Of a stretch of DNA of 64,000 nucleotides, positions 1 to 11,331 are shown piece by piece. The position numbers were made by a program, and so were the translations under genes. The stretch's first letter is position 1. Every line of letters starts with the position of its first letter. The notes under the pieces are model-generated. The model was not told the DNA's origin. It searched no databases and was given only the letters and a program-made list of their open reading frames with translations. The DNA is taken from assembly GCA_014529385.2 (NCBI GenBank), contig CM043962.1:38843098-38907097 (forward strand). The letters run 5' to 3'. The stretch is from Adiantum capillus-veneris (lineage: Eukaryota; Streptophyta; Polypodiopsida; Polypodiales; Pteridaceae).

Positions 1-1048
1 CATAAGAAAGTTATCTAAATCATAGAAGTTCCAGCCATGTTTGTGAGAAAAAGGGCTATGCTTGATAGTGTATGTGGTGTGTGTGCAAATTGTTTTGAAA
101 ATTGGACAAATTTGACATGTCAAAGAAGAGTGTTAGGTTAATATTGTTGACTAGCACAATAAAAATGGTTAAGAATAACTTCTTGAAAAATCAATCACAT
201 TTTCAATGACCCCATTGCAAAACATTTTTCCTTCAAAAACCTACCTAAGATTTTCCCACAAATATTCCAGTCTTAATTTACTTGCTCAATTCTTTTACAT
301 ATTATGGTGGCATCTAAAGTTTTTAAACTAACATCTGTTTTTGTGTCTACTCTTAGTTGATGTCATGGGGACTGCAAGGTGCCGAATATTTTTAAATTTT
401 GAGTAGATACCTCAAGGTAGTGTAAACCACTTATCTCTCTTTCTCTAAAAATAAATAAATCAAAAGGAAAATTTTAATAGAATAGCTTTACTGTATAGGA
501 TTATTTTTAAGAGTGGATAAATTTACCATGTCAAAGAAGAGTGTTATTAAAGATTGTTGACAAGCACAATAAGGATTGTGAGGGCTAAGTTTGTCAAAAA
601 ACATTCACATTCGCAATGAACCCATTGTAAAAAAAATTGAGATAAGAGTTTTCCACAAATATTTAAATCCTAACTTATTTTCTCATGGAATCATATTGCA
701 ATCTTTTACATACTATGGTGTCATGTATAGTTCTTAACCTATCTTCTTTTTTTAATAAGTTAAAAAAAACATGTCTAAACTTAAGTTAATTTATTGTAAT
801 ACAAAAACATATACAATAAGAACTTACATGATGTCCTATTCATTGTTTCCATGTCATCTTCCATATAAATTCACTATGTCAAAGAAGACGTGTTGTGTGT
901 GCGGGAGCTATTGTAATGTATGTACTGTTTAGGTAGGTAGATTCATCTCAATGAAAATTTTGATAGTGTATGTGGGGTGTATGTGATATCCGGTTCATGA
1001 CCATGAAAATTCAAGAATTGTAGGATATCATTGTGTATGTACTATGTA
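1..1048. repeat. AT-rich local repeat family, left block
   Basis: No gene is seen. The block holds diverged copies of one sequence family: the string 'catgtcaaagaagagtgtta' with flanks recurs near 115, 525 and (shorter) 875, and again near 18830 and 19590. Another recurring part is 'tctactcttagttgat' followed about 50 bases later by 'gagtagatacctcaaggta' (near 345-420 and 19845-19920), whose ends can pair as TCTACTC/GAGTAGA. A third part, 'gtgatatccggttcatga' (985-1002), recurs at 19206. The copies are AT-rich and several end in CT-rich tracts. Whether this is a decayed mobile element or a segmental duplication cannot be told. Confidence 0.6.
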
Positions 1049-2253
1049 TTTAACATTTAATGGCTTAGTAACTTGTGTGTAGTGGAATATACCATGAACA
1101 TAGTGAGAATTTCATTAGAATAGATTCATAATGAGCATAGCAAGAGTGCTTGGATGGAGAGAGCAACAAAAAGCATAACACCTAGTTAGATAGGCATGAA
1201 CAATACTTCAAAAGAGAGAGAAATTTAGCTACTGACAACAATTGAGAACCAGATTTACATGGAGCCGGTCCCCCCTCCAAAAGGCTTTGTATTATAGTTT
1301 TCCCCTCAAGGGAGACATTTTACAATAAAATTCTTTGTGTTCCTTCAAAAAATAGCTAGTGCAATGAAGATGGAAGCTTCAAGCACTTATAAAACACAAA
1401 CTCAGTTCCCTCATGGTCTCAGATCCAAGACCTCACACACCTTCGAAGATGGTGAGAGCTAGCGGGGTATGAGAGTAGATTGAGAGGAAGAAGTAGTAGT
1501 CTTACGAGAAAGAAGTATATCTCCTCACATAATCACTCATAATAGCTTAGCATAGCTTAGTAATTAGCATGGTAGAGGAGGTGAGCATGCATTGAAGCTT
1601 GGCTCTTGGTTGGATTTGAATCACAAATCCAAGAGTTGTTGGTGTAGGCCTCCCTTCTCACAAGCTTGGAGTAGATGATGAGCTTTCGATTAAAGCTTGA
1701 GAAGGCGAGAGAGAGTCTTCTTTCTTCACACATGAGACTGTGTGAGTGTATGTGTGATAATGCCTTGCCAAAATCAGCCCCCTCTCTCTCTTGGTCAGCC
1801 CCTCTTGAAAATTACTCATGCTAGCACCCCATTGGACCCTACAAAGCTTAGCCAATGAAAATTGAGAAGCATAAGTGATAGCCTTGCGACATGTGTCCCC
1901 CTTTCCGCTTTTGTGAGAGCTTTAGGTAATTAAAGAAATCAATAAATCTCTCATTGGACCCCTTTTTCTTTTGGCCAATAGGAGTCAGGCAAGCCATTGG
2001 GCTGCTGAATGCCCATTGGACCCCTTGGGAGACTGGCCAATATTCTTTTAGAGAGCTTAATTCTTATCGTTCTTTTATCAAGTGTTTTTAAATGAATTAA
2101 ACTAGATTTACTCTAGCTTAATTCTCATTGGTCCACCTGTATGGCCATCCAATAGGATTTGGGTGCACCTTATGGGCAATTGGCCTAGGGAGTTGACATG
2201 TGTCCACTATGCCCTTTGTGTAAAGGGGCTTGCATGAGTGTGTGTGTGTGCGC

Positions 2254-2326
<73 letters not shown>

Positions 2327-2892
2327 CATCCCCTACTAAAAGGGCTCGCCCCCTCCTATGTAGGAGCTTGCCAAGACTTTTTGGCACATAATAAAGCATC
2401 CAATTCCACTAAGCTTGACCATTTGGACTTACCTTTGAATTTTGGAACCTTAGCATTTTGGAAGTCTTAATGGGTTGAACCTTAGGGTCTTTGAAGCCCA
2501 TTGATGCACATTGCTCTTTTGCAGAATGCCCCCCTTTGGATCCCTATTTTCCCTCCTTTGAATCGCTACTATGGTCAGTCTGCCAGCTTAACCAATATTC
2601 TAGCTTTTTCTCCGCTGGCACTTTCCCATATTAAATGATTAGTTTAACATGAGAAAATCATTTAGGATAATTAGATATTAGTTATTATGACATTACCTCT
2701 CTCTTGTAATTATGTTCGTCCTCGACTATAGGGTAGAGAACATAAATCCTATTCAATAGTCCTTTTTCTAGTGGATAGAGGATCCCTATCTTACCCTATG
2801 ACATTGTTCTAGAATGGATGACTAATCCATTTGGCGCTTGAGAGCCTAAGCTGTCACAAGCATGTTTGCACATTAGTCCTATCAATCTTCCA
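1049..2892 (-). repeat. 3' LTR of gypsy element 1
   Basis: Homologous over its length to 9391-11186 and 16693-18465. On the plus strand the family starts TGTAACATTTAATGG and is taken to end CTTCCA, giving TG...CA ends; here the first two bases read TT. It contains a long (TG)n tract at about 2236-2321, where the other LTRs have only a few TG units. The inner boundary is uncertain because no clear polypurine tract was found next to it. Confidence 0.7.
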
Positions 2893-3080
2893 TAGTAGAG
2901 TGACAAGCCCTACTTGGTGTTTGAAAGACGTCGTCTCCACAAACTTGATTCTAAGCATGCATACTACTTATCATTTGTGCAGAATAAACAAAAAGAGAGT
3001 CTTATAAGACAAAAACTTTGTTCATTTTAAACATTTGTACATTTTCTTACTATAGAGAAGCATTGTAAGCATTGACAAGT

Positions 3081-4500
3081 TTAATTATCCTTTAATTGTA
3101 TGCCTTGCATCCATCTAGCATCTTCAAAAGGATAATTCTTAAACTTAATAAGATATCGTCGGATAGTCTTACCGCCTCTTAGTACCTTGTCTTCATGTCG
3201 AAGAATGGACTCAGGCTGCAGCACCTCCTCTTGGTCCTCGATCTCCGGTGGGTCTTCAATAGTTGGTTCTTGAGGTGGCTCTCCATTGTAAGCCTTTAGT
3301 AGGCTCACATGGAAAGCATTGTGCATGAGCCAATGGCTGGGCAAGTGGAGTTGATAGGCCATCTCATTGATTGGTCTAAGAATCTGGAAGGGGCCATAGT
3401 ACCTTTTTGCTAACTTAGCATAGTACTTTTGGTGTCCCATAGGATTCTTGCCCGTCGTGTGCCTTAATTGAGCCTTGGGAAATTTAAGCAAGACCCAATC
3501 ATTTTCTTTGAAGGCTTGGGCTCTTCTGTGCTTATCAGCAGTTGCCTTTTGCTTTTGTTGTGAGAGATAGAGATAGCATCCTTAATCTTTTGGAAAGATT
3601 CTTGTAGGTCTCGGCTATACTCATTTGCAATAAAGATCTTCCTGTGTACCTTAAGTAGCAAGGGACTTTTTGATCTTCCCTCAATTACCTCAAAAGATGC
3701 TTTTCCCGTGGAAGTATGTACAGTGTAATTGTAGGCATACTCCACTAAGGGTAAGTACTTCTCCCATTGGGACCTTTGATTCATTTCCGTTACATAGGAT
3801 TTTAGTAGATCAAGGATTGTTAAGTTAGCTATTCCACTTTGGCCATCCGTTAGGGGGTGATAGGCCAAAGAGAAGTTTAGCCTTGTCCCTAAATTCTCAA
3901 AGAGACCCTTCCAAAACTTATTGGTCATTTTAGGATCTCTATCTAACACTATGGACATTGATAAGCCATGGTACTTGAAGATTTGTGAAATGAAGAGGGT
4001 TGCCATTTGATGGGCTTTGATAGTCTTTTTGACAAGTATAAAATGAGCTTGTTTACTGAACCTGTCTACTATCGTCCATATTCCTGTATTCCCATGGATT
4101 GACTTAGGCAATCCAAAGATAAATTCCATCGATATGCTCTCCCATGGTGAATTAGGGATTGGCAAAGGTTGAACCAATCCAGGTTGCTTCCCTCTATCAA
4201 ACTTCGTCTTTTGGCATACCACACATTTAGAAACATACATTGTATGTTTTATTTCATGGTAGGCCAATAGAAATATGTTTCAATCCCTTTTAGGGTAGAC
4301 TAAATCCCTCTATGCCCCGCATAAGGAGGAGCATGAGATTCATACATTACTTTCTCACGTAGTGAGTTGGTAACACATAGTCTATTACCATAGAGAAGAT
4401 AACCATCTTGTAAATTAAATGGTTCCTCTTTCGTCCCTGGTGTAAGGGCTGAAATCACATCTCTAAAATCGGGATCAATAGCATACTCATCTATCATAGA
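3081..4500 (-). pseudogene. Integrase and chromodomain tail of gypsy element 1
   Basis: The integrase would insert element cDNA into the host chromosome. The zinc-binding region is recognisable by YAGHRGI (about 4300) and CVVCQ (about 4215). The catalytic core shows WTIVDRFSKQ and LDRDPKMTNKFWKGLF for the two aspartates, and WEKYLPLVEYAYN for the glutamate region. The C-terminus has RRYLIKFKNYPFEDARWM, a chromodomain-like motif typical of plant chromoviruses, which in that family is thought to guide integration to particular chromatin. There are frame breaks near 4267-4300 and 3464-3491, so no intact protein is encoded. Confidence 0.85.
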
Positions 4501-4539
4501 AGATAGATCATTGTGAGTTGCTATGAAAACCGCATTCAC

Positions 4540-5790
4540 TCTCAATTGTCTTGAGAGTGCATCGGCTACTTGATTATGCTTGCAACAATGTGAGCAATAT
4601 GAAAATGAAATTGCAAAAGGAAATTTGCCCACCTCATTTGTTTGTCAGAGAACTTGGTCTGCGTCATGAAGTACTTAAGGCTTTGGTGATTCGTCTGTAG
4701 AATGAAAGGAGTTCCCAATAAATAGTGCTTCCATGAGTCTAAGGCATGTAGAACTGTGAGGAATTCCTTTTCATATATGCCTAGAGCTTGCTCAACAGGG
4801 TTGAGCCTTTGACTTTCATAGGCTATGGTGTACCCTTCTTGGATCAAAACAGCTCCAAGGAAATCACCACAAGTGTCACATTGGACCTCAAATGGCTTTG
4901 AGAGATCCGGTAGTGTAAGCACAGGTTGAGAGATAAGCTTTTCTTTAAGCTTTTCAAAAGCATTGTTCTCCTTGGAAGAATTTTTCTTTGTTAGGTCATG
5001 TAATGGTCCTGCTATTAGAACTTTAATATGAAGCGTCTATAATATGCACACATACCTATAAAGCTTCTTAAATCATGAAGATTCCTTGGATTAGGCCATC
5101 CTTGTATTACCTCTAGCTTTGATCGACCCGTTGGATGCCATCTTGAGAGATAATGTGACCTAAATATTGAATCTCCTGTAAGAAAAACTCACAAGTTTTC
5201 TTTTGATTAACATAAAGTTTATTCTCTCTTAAGACTTGAAATATTACCTGGAGGTGTTGCTTGTGTTCTTCTAGTGAATTAGAGTAGATGATGATATCAT
5301 CAAAGAACACTCCAGTAAAGGTTCGGTGAGGCCTGAATAGCTTCTCCATCAAGTGGTTGAATGTGGCTAGTGCATTGGTCAAACCAAAAGCCATGACAAT
5401 GTATTCATAAAGAACAAACATAGTGCAAAATGCGGTCTTTACAATGTCTTGATCAACTATCCTTATTTGATGGTAGCCACTTTTTAGGTCAATTCTACTA
5501 AAGTAGGTCAATCCGTGTAGCTTATCAAATAGGTCTTCTACCCGTGGAACGAGAAACCTATTTTTGATAGTGATCCTATTTAGTGCTCTATAGTTGACAC
5601 ACATACGCTATGTGTCGTCTTTCTTTTGCACTAATAGTACAGGTGAACAAAATGGAGATGAGCTAGGCCTAACCATGCCCTTCTCAACTATCTCATGCAC
5701 TTCCCGCATAATCTCCTCTTGTTGAGCTTGAGAAACTCTTTAAAGAGGTTTATTAGGCGGTGAACTTCCTGGAAGAAATTCAAGTGCATG
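4540..5790 (-). pseudogene. Reverse transcriptase and RNase H of gypsy element 1
   Basis: The reverse transcriptase palm is clear: [17 protein letters not shown], then [16 protein letters not shown], then VFFDDIIIYS, which carries the catalytic FDD/YxDD-type box (about 5280-5310). RNase H follows with FEVQCDTCGDFLGAVL (about 4855-4900) and YLLGTPFILQTNHQSLKYF; the second half of the usual D-H signature reads TNHQS. Breaks occur near 5600 (the codon before MCVNYR is a stop), at 5113 after QRVDQS, between 5110 and 4922 where the thumb region is scrambled, and near 4600. The protein would copy element RNA into DNA in cytoplasmic particles, but this copy cannot. Confidence 0.88.
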
Positions 5791-6066
5791 GTCATCATTG
5801 CCTCGTTTAGGAGGTAGTTCACAAGGGATGTCGTCAATAAAGACATCTTGAAATCCCTTGAGAAAATTGGATAACTATAATTCCTTGTGATTGTTTAAAA
5901 TTTCTTTTGCTAAAGCATTAGGTTCATTTTGAGAATCTTTAATAAAAATCATGTACAAATAAATAGAGCTCTTTATTGACTTATTGAAAGCTTGTGGTAT
6001 GTACAATGGGTATGGTGTTACCCATCTCTTTGGCATCTATGTACATATCTTCTCCCATGAGCTTAA

Positions 6067-6420
6067 TTAGATTTTCCTTTTAGGGAATTTAACATTGGCA
6101 GCCATGCGATCGAACCATGGTGCCCCTAGGATTACATCCTTGTGCTTGACATGAGAGATAAAAAATTCCTCTTTGTCTACATAGCTTTGGACATGGAGCC
6201 TCAATTTTCCGATTAAGGGAGTGACTGAAGCTTCTTGCCCCTTGAAACCACCATCTACCGGTAGGACATCTCCCATCTCATAGGCTTGGATGTCTAGCTT
6301 GGTGGCCAACTTTGTGGATATGAAATTGTGAGTAGAACCAGGGTCAAAGAGAATAAAATCATCATGTTCTCTTACCTTTTTCCAAGCATAGCATAGAGGA
6401 GATCCTGTGGTGAGCTTCCT
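6067..6420 (-). pseudogene. Aspartic protease of gypsy element 1
   Basis: A retropepsin-like domain with [13 protein letters not shown], where DPGS replaces the usual DTGS active-site motif, and VILGAPWFD as the ILG-type flap partner. The domain would process the gag-pol polyprotein. It lies directly downstream of the zinc knuckle, as expected for this family. The same DPGS reading appears in element 2, so it is a family feature, not a defect of this copy. The frame closes just after NVKFPKRKI, before the reverse transcriptase. Confidence 0.82.
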
Positions 6421-7949
6421 CTTCTTCGATTTTGACCAAAGTATCTCTAGGAGGCTCATGGCGGGTGTTCTTTTGGGGGAACGCACGGTACGCATGCCCT
6501 TGCTCGCCACATTTGAAACAACGGTTATCCTTGCGATAATGCTCAAGCTCTTCAGGAGAGAGTTTTTTTTTGCCTTTGTGAACTCCCTTCTCCTTAGCTT
6601 TGTTGTTATTGGAATTTCCCTCAGGAGACTTTTGGACATTGTCCTTCCCCTTAGGCTCATTGGAACCCTTGTTTTCCATGGGCTTAAGATTTTTGTTAGA
6701 CCCTATTTGAAAATTGATACGTAAAGCCACCATGGTATGGTGTATGACCAAAGATATGGTGCAAGGCGCCATTTCTTCAGTTAAGCCCGCACAAAATTGT
6801 TGTTTTTTCTCTCTAAAACCCATCTTTTTGGAGATAGTGGCTTTGAGATATAAGTCCCAAAACTTGTCTACATATTTCTGAATGGATTCATAGGGAGAGA
6901 GCTTTAAGCTTTGCCATTCGATGAGTACTTTGTCTTTGGCATCAGTGGCCAAAAAATGCTTCATCATGGAAGCTCTTAAAGCTTTCCATGTTCGTAGGGC
7001 TTCATCGTTTTCCCATAGGCTAGACCACCATTCCCTGGCGGACTTTTGAAAATGCATAGCTACATGGTGTAGATTAGAGGACTCCCCGAAGCCCTCATCT
7101 CCAAACACCGCATCGAATTGTTGGATGAAATCCAATATTTTGTTCATAGCACCAAAGGTGCCATCATAGGTAAGGAAAGAGAGGCTCTTTCCTCCCTCTT
7201 TGAACTTCTTGAGCTTGGACGACCTCTTCCATGCGGCATAGGATTTCCTATGGCCTCTTCTTTTTGATGGTTCAAAAGTTGCACGATCACTTTCTTCAGA
7301 AGATGAAGAATTTGAGGAAGATAGAGAAGAGGGTGACCTCTTTCTTGCCTTTTTCTTGCCTTGTTCCTCCTTGTCTACACCATCACTTTCTTCATAAGAG
7401 GAAGAGGATGAAGAAGATGGAGAAGAGGGTGCCCTCTTTCTTGCCTTTTTCTTCTCTTGTTTTTTATTATCCCTCTTTAAATTATGGTGTGGAGAGGTGT
7501 GCGATGGTCTTCTCCATTTAGGAGGTGATGGAGAGCATTTTGCCCACTGTCTTTGTGGATCCATCTCTGCCAAGGTGGTAGGAGACTCACTTCTTTCTTG
7601 TTCCTTTGGTGGGAGCTCTTGAATTCTCCTTTGGGAAGGAGATGCATCGAAGTAAATTTTTGAGCCCTTCATATGGATCCTCTTCTTCTTCCCAAATCGG
7701 AGAGAGGCCTCTTTTGGAAGTCTCACAATTAGGCTTCCTAGGTACTCTCTCTTCATGGTGGGGAGCTTGGAGAATCCCATGAGAACGAAGATGCCGTTGC
7801 ACTTCACTTTGGAGGGATGGATTGCCCATGGATTGTTGAAGCCTAGAACCAAGGCAGTTAACAAGCATAGGGGCATCATTAGTACCCTGCTCATTAGCAA
7901 AATCAAAGCTATCAACATTAATTTCACTCTCTTTACTATTATCAGCCAT
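6405..7949 (-). pseudogene. Gag of gypsy element 1
   Basis: Gag begins MADNSKESEINVDSFDF at 7949. The first frame is lost near 7600-7670 and the rest continues in another frame. The middle holds two basic, serine-rich blocks of the form KKARKRxPSSxSSS, apparently an internal duplication shared with element 2. The capsid-like region includes SAREWWSSLWENDEALRTW. A zinc knuckle follows near 6480-6525, read as CFKCGEQGHAYRAF; the last cysteine present in element 2 (YRAC) is phenylalanine here, so RNA binding by this copy would be impaired. Confidence 0.83.
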
Positions 7950-8350
7950 TCTTACAGTTTTTTAGGTGTAATATTTTTAGGTGTACTTTGGCACTTCAAG
8001 CCCTAGTTGTTGCTCCTCTTTACCCCTTTAGAAAAGCACTCAAGCTACTGTACCCGTGGCTTGAATATCATTAATTGCAAGGAATAGAAGAGAGTCTTTC
8101 AACACCAAAACAATACCGGATTTTGTCAAGCTTCTAATAGCTCAATAGTGGTTAATCTGTAGGCAAGCCTTGTAGGACTCCACTATCAAGACCATAGCTC
8201 TAGACGATGATGCCCCGTTATTTGCGCGAAGGCAGGCGCAGTGCAAGGCTGAAAATTTCCTATTCTACTTACTCAATTGCAATAAATAATACCAACCATT
8301 TATAGCTGGCTTGAGGACCTCCCTTCTTGAGCAACAAAAGAGAAACCTTG

Positions 8351-8363
8351 TGCTCTAATACCA
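8351..8363 (-). other. Primer-binding site, gypsy element 1
   Basis: On the minus strand this reads TGGTATTAGAGCA, complementary to the 3' end of initiator tRNA-Met except for one base (TGGTATCAGAGC expected). It abuts the 5' LTR, which starts at 8365, and fixes the element's orientation. Confidence 0.85.
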
Positions 8364-8364
8364 A

Positions 8365-9390
8365 TGTAACATTTAATGGCCTAGTAACTTGTGTGTAGCG
8401 GAAAATAACATGCACATAGTGAGAATTTCATTAGAATAGATTCCTAATGCGCATAGCAAGAGTGTTTGGATGGAGAGAGCAACAAAAAGCATAACATCTA
8501 GTTAGATAGGCATGAAAAATACTTCAAAAGAGAGAGAAATTAAGTTATTGATAACAGTGGAGGACCGGATTTACAAGGAGCAAGTCCCTCCTCCAAAAGG
8601 CTTTGTATTATAGGTTTCCCCCATCAAGGGAGACGTTTTACAATACAATTCTTTGTGTTCCTTCAATAACTAGCTAGTGCAATGAAGATAGACTAAGCAA
8701 ACACTTATAAAACCCAAGATCAATTTCCTCATGGTCTCAGATTCGAGACCTCATACACCTTTGAAGATGATGAGAGGTAGTGGGGTATGAGAGTAGATTG
8801 AGAGGAAGGAGTAGTTTTATGAGAAAGAAGTATATCTCTTCACATAGTCACTCATAATAGCTTAGCATAGCTTAGTAATTAGCATGGTAGAGGAGATTAG
8901 CATGCATTGAAGCTTGGCTCTTGGTTAGATTTGCATCACAAAGCCAAGAGTAGTTGGTGTAGGCCTCCCTTCTCACAAGCTTGGAGTAGATGATGAGCTT
9001 TCCATTAAAGCTTGATAAGGAGAGCTTGGTTCACACATGAGATTGTGTGAGTGTGTGATAATGCCTTGTCAAAATAAGACCCCTCTCTCTCTTGGTCGAC
9101 CCCTCTTGCAAATTACTCATGCTGGCACCCCATTGGACCCTGCAAAGCTTAGCCAATGAAAATTGAGAAGCATAAGTGATAGCCTTGTGACATGTGTCCC
9201 CCTTTCCCCTTTTGTGAGATCTTTAGGTAATTCAATAAATCAATTAATCTCTCATTGGACCCCTTTGTCTTCTGGCCGATAGGAATCAAGCAAGCCATTG
9301 GGCTATTGAATGCTCATTGGACCCCTTGGGAGACTGGCGAATAGTCTTCTAGAGAGCTTAATTCTTATTGGTTCTTTTATCAAGTATTTT
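8365..9390 (-). repeat. Partial 5' LTR of gypsy element 1
   Basis: Homologous to roughly the first 1,030 bases (plus-strand order) of the 3' LTR at 1049. It ends at 'caagtatttt', exactly where the complete LTR of element 2 starts with TGTAACATTT. The rest of this LTR is not found on the far side of element 2. Confidence 0.85.
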
Positions 9391-10072
9391 TGTAACATTT
9401 AATGGCTTAATAACTTGTGTGTAGCGGAAATGAGCATTAACATAGTGGGAATTTCATTAGAATAGATTCCTAATGAGAATTACAAGAGTGCTTGGGTGGA
9501 GAGAGCAACAAAAAGCATAACACCTAGTTAGATAGCATCGACAATACTTTCAAAAGAGAGAGAAATTAAGCTATTGACAACAGTTGAGGAGCGTATTTTC
9601 ATGGAGCTGGTCCCCCCTCCAAAAGGCTTTGTATTATGGTTTCTCCCATCAAGAGAGACATTGTACAATACCATTCTTTGTGTTCCTTCAAGACTAGCTA
9701 GTGCAATGAAGATGAAAGCTTCATGCACTAAGAAAAACACTTAACAAACACAACTTTAATTATCCTCGTTCTCAGACCCAAGACCTCACACACCTTCGAA
9801 GATGGTGAGATCTAGCAGGGTATGAGAGTAGATTGAGAGGAAGAAGGAGTATCTTACGAGAAAGATGTACATGTCCTCACATAATCACTCATATTAGCAT
9901 AGCTTTAGCTTGGTAGAGGAGATGAGCATGCATTGAATCTTGGCTCTTGGTTGGATTTGCATCCACATGCCAAGAGTGTGTTGATGTAGGCTTCTATCTC
10001 ACAAGCTTGGAGTAGGTGATGAGCTCTCCATTAAAGCTTGGGAAGAGATAGTCTTCTTTGCTTCACACATAG

Positions 10073-10143
<71 letters not shown>

Positions 10144-11186
10144 TAATGCCTCACAAAAATCAGCCCCCTCTCTCTCTTGGGCGAGCCCTCTTGCTATTTG
10201 CTCTTGCTGAAGCCTCATTGGCCCTCCCCAAGTCAAGCCAATCACCATTAAGCAGCATAAGTGATAGCCTTTTGACATGTGTCCCCCTTTCCCCTTTTGT
10301 GAGAGCTTTAGGTAATTAAATAATTAAACTAAACTCTCATTGGACCCCTTTTCCTCCTGGCCAATAGGAATCAGGCAAGCCATTGGGCTCCTGAATGCTC
10401 ATTGGACCGCTTGGGAGACTTCCCAATAGTCTTCTAGGAGACTTAATTCTCATTGGTTTCTTTTATTAAATGCTTTTAAATTAATTAAACTAGATTTACT
10501 CTTGCTTAATTCTCATTGGTCCACTTCAAGGGTCATCCAATAGAAATTGGACACACCTTGTGGGCATCTGGCCTAGGGAGCTGACATGTGTCCCTCATTC
10601 CCTTTGTGTAAAGGGAGCCTGTGCGTGTGTGTGGATTTCTCTCTCATCCCCTACTCTCAAGGCTCTCCCCCTCCCATGTAGGGATATGCCAAGACCTTTT
10701 AGTCACACACAAAGCATCCAATTTCCCCTAGGTTTGACCTTTGGACACAACCTTTGAATTTTGGAACCTTAGCATTTTGGAAGTCTTAATGGGCTGAACC
10801 TTAGGGTCTTTTTAGCCCATTGTTGCACATGGCTCTTTTGCAGATGGCCCCCCCTTCGGATCCCTACTGTGGCCGGTCCGCTAGCTTAGTCAATATTCTA
10901 GCTTTTTCTCCCCTTGCACTTCCCCACATTAAATGATCAGTATGAGAAAATAATTTAGGAGAATTAGATACTGATTATTATGACATTACCTCTCTCTTGA
11001 AATCATAGTCGTCCTCGACTATGGTGTAGAGAAGATAAAGCATATTCATGAGTCCTTTTCTTAGCGGGTAGAGGACCCCTATGTTACCCTACAACATCAT
11101 TCCACAATGGATGACTAGTCCATTTGGCGCTTGAGAGCCTGAGGCTGCCGCAAGCATGTCTGCACATTAGTCCTATCAGTCTTCCA
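9391..11186 (-). repeat. 3' LTR of gypsy element 2
   Basis: Starts TGTAACATTT and is taken to end CTTCCA. It contains a (TG)n expansion at about 10075-10142 that is only a short, interrupted tract in the partner LTR (17391-17415). A second TG site near 10619 is short here although it is long in element 1. Confidence 0.75.
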
Positions 11187-11331
11187 TAGTGTGGTGACAA
11201 GCTCTACTTGGTGTTTGGGAGACGTTGTCTCCGCAAACTTGATCTAAGCATGCATACTACTTCATTTTTGTGCACAAAGAGAGTCTTGTAAGACAAAAAG
11301 TTTGTTTATTTTTAACATTTTGTACATTTGC

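Larger units (their letters stand above)
1049..9390 (-). mobile_element. Ty3/gypsy chromovirus 1, 5' LTR truncated
   Basis: This is a minus-strand LTR retrotransposon with domain order gag, protease, reverse transcriptase, RNase H, integrase, chromodomain-like tail. Its 3' LTR lies at about 1049-2892. A partial 5' LTR (8365-9390) is cut off where element 2 begins. The primer-binding site (8351-8363) matches the tRNA-iMet 3' end with one mismatch. Every coding domain is interrupted by stops or frameshifts and its LTRs differ more than those of element 2, so it looks like the older copy. The first LTR bases are TT instead of the TG seen in the other copies. Confidence 0.85.

Noticed and set aside
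2118-2470. Open frames on both strands through the (TG)n tract
   Set aside because: Their translations are runs of VC or TH produced by the dinucleotide repeat inside an LTR; the same holds at 10038-10319.
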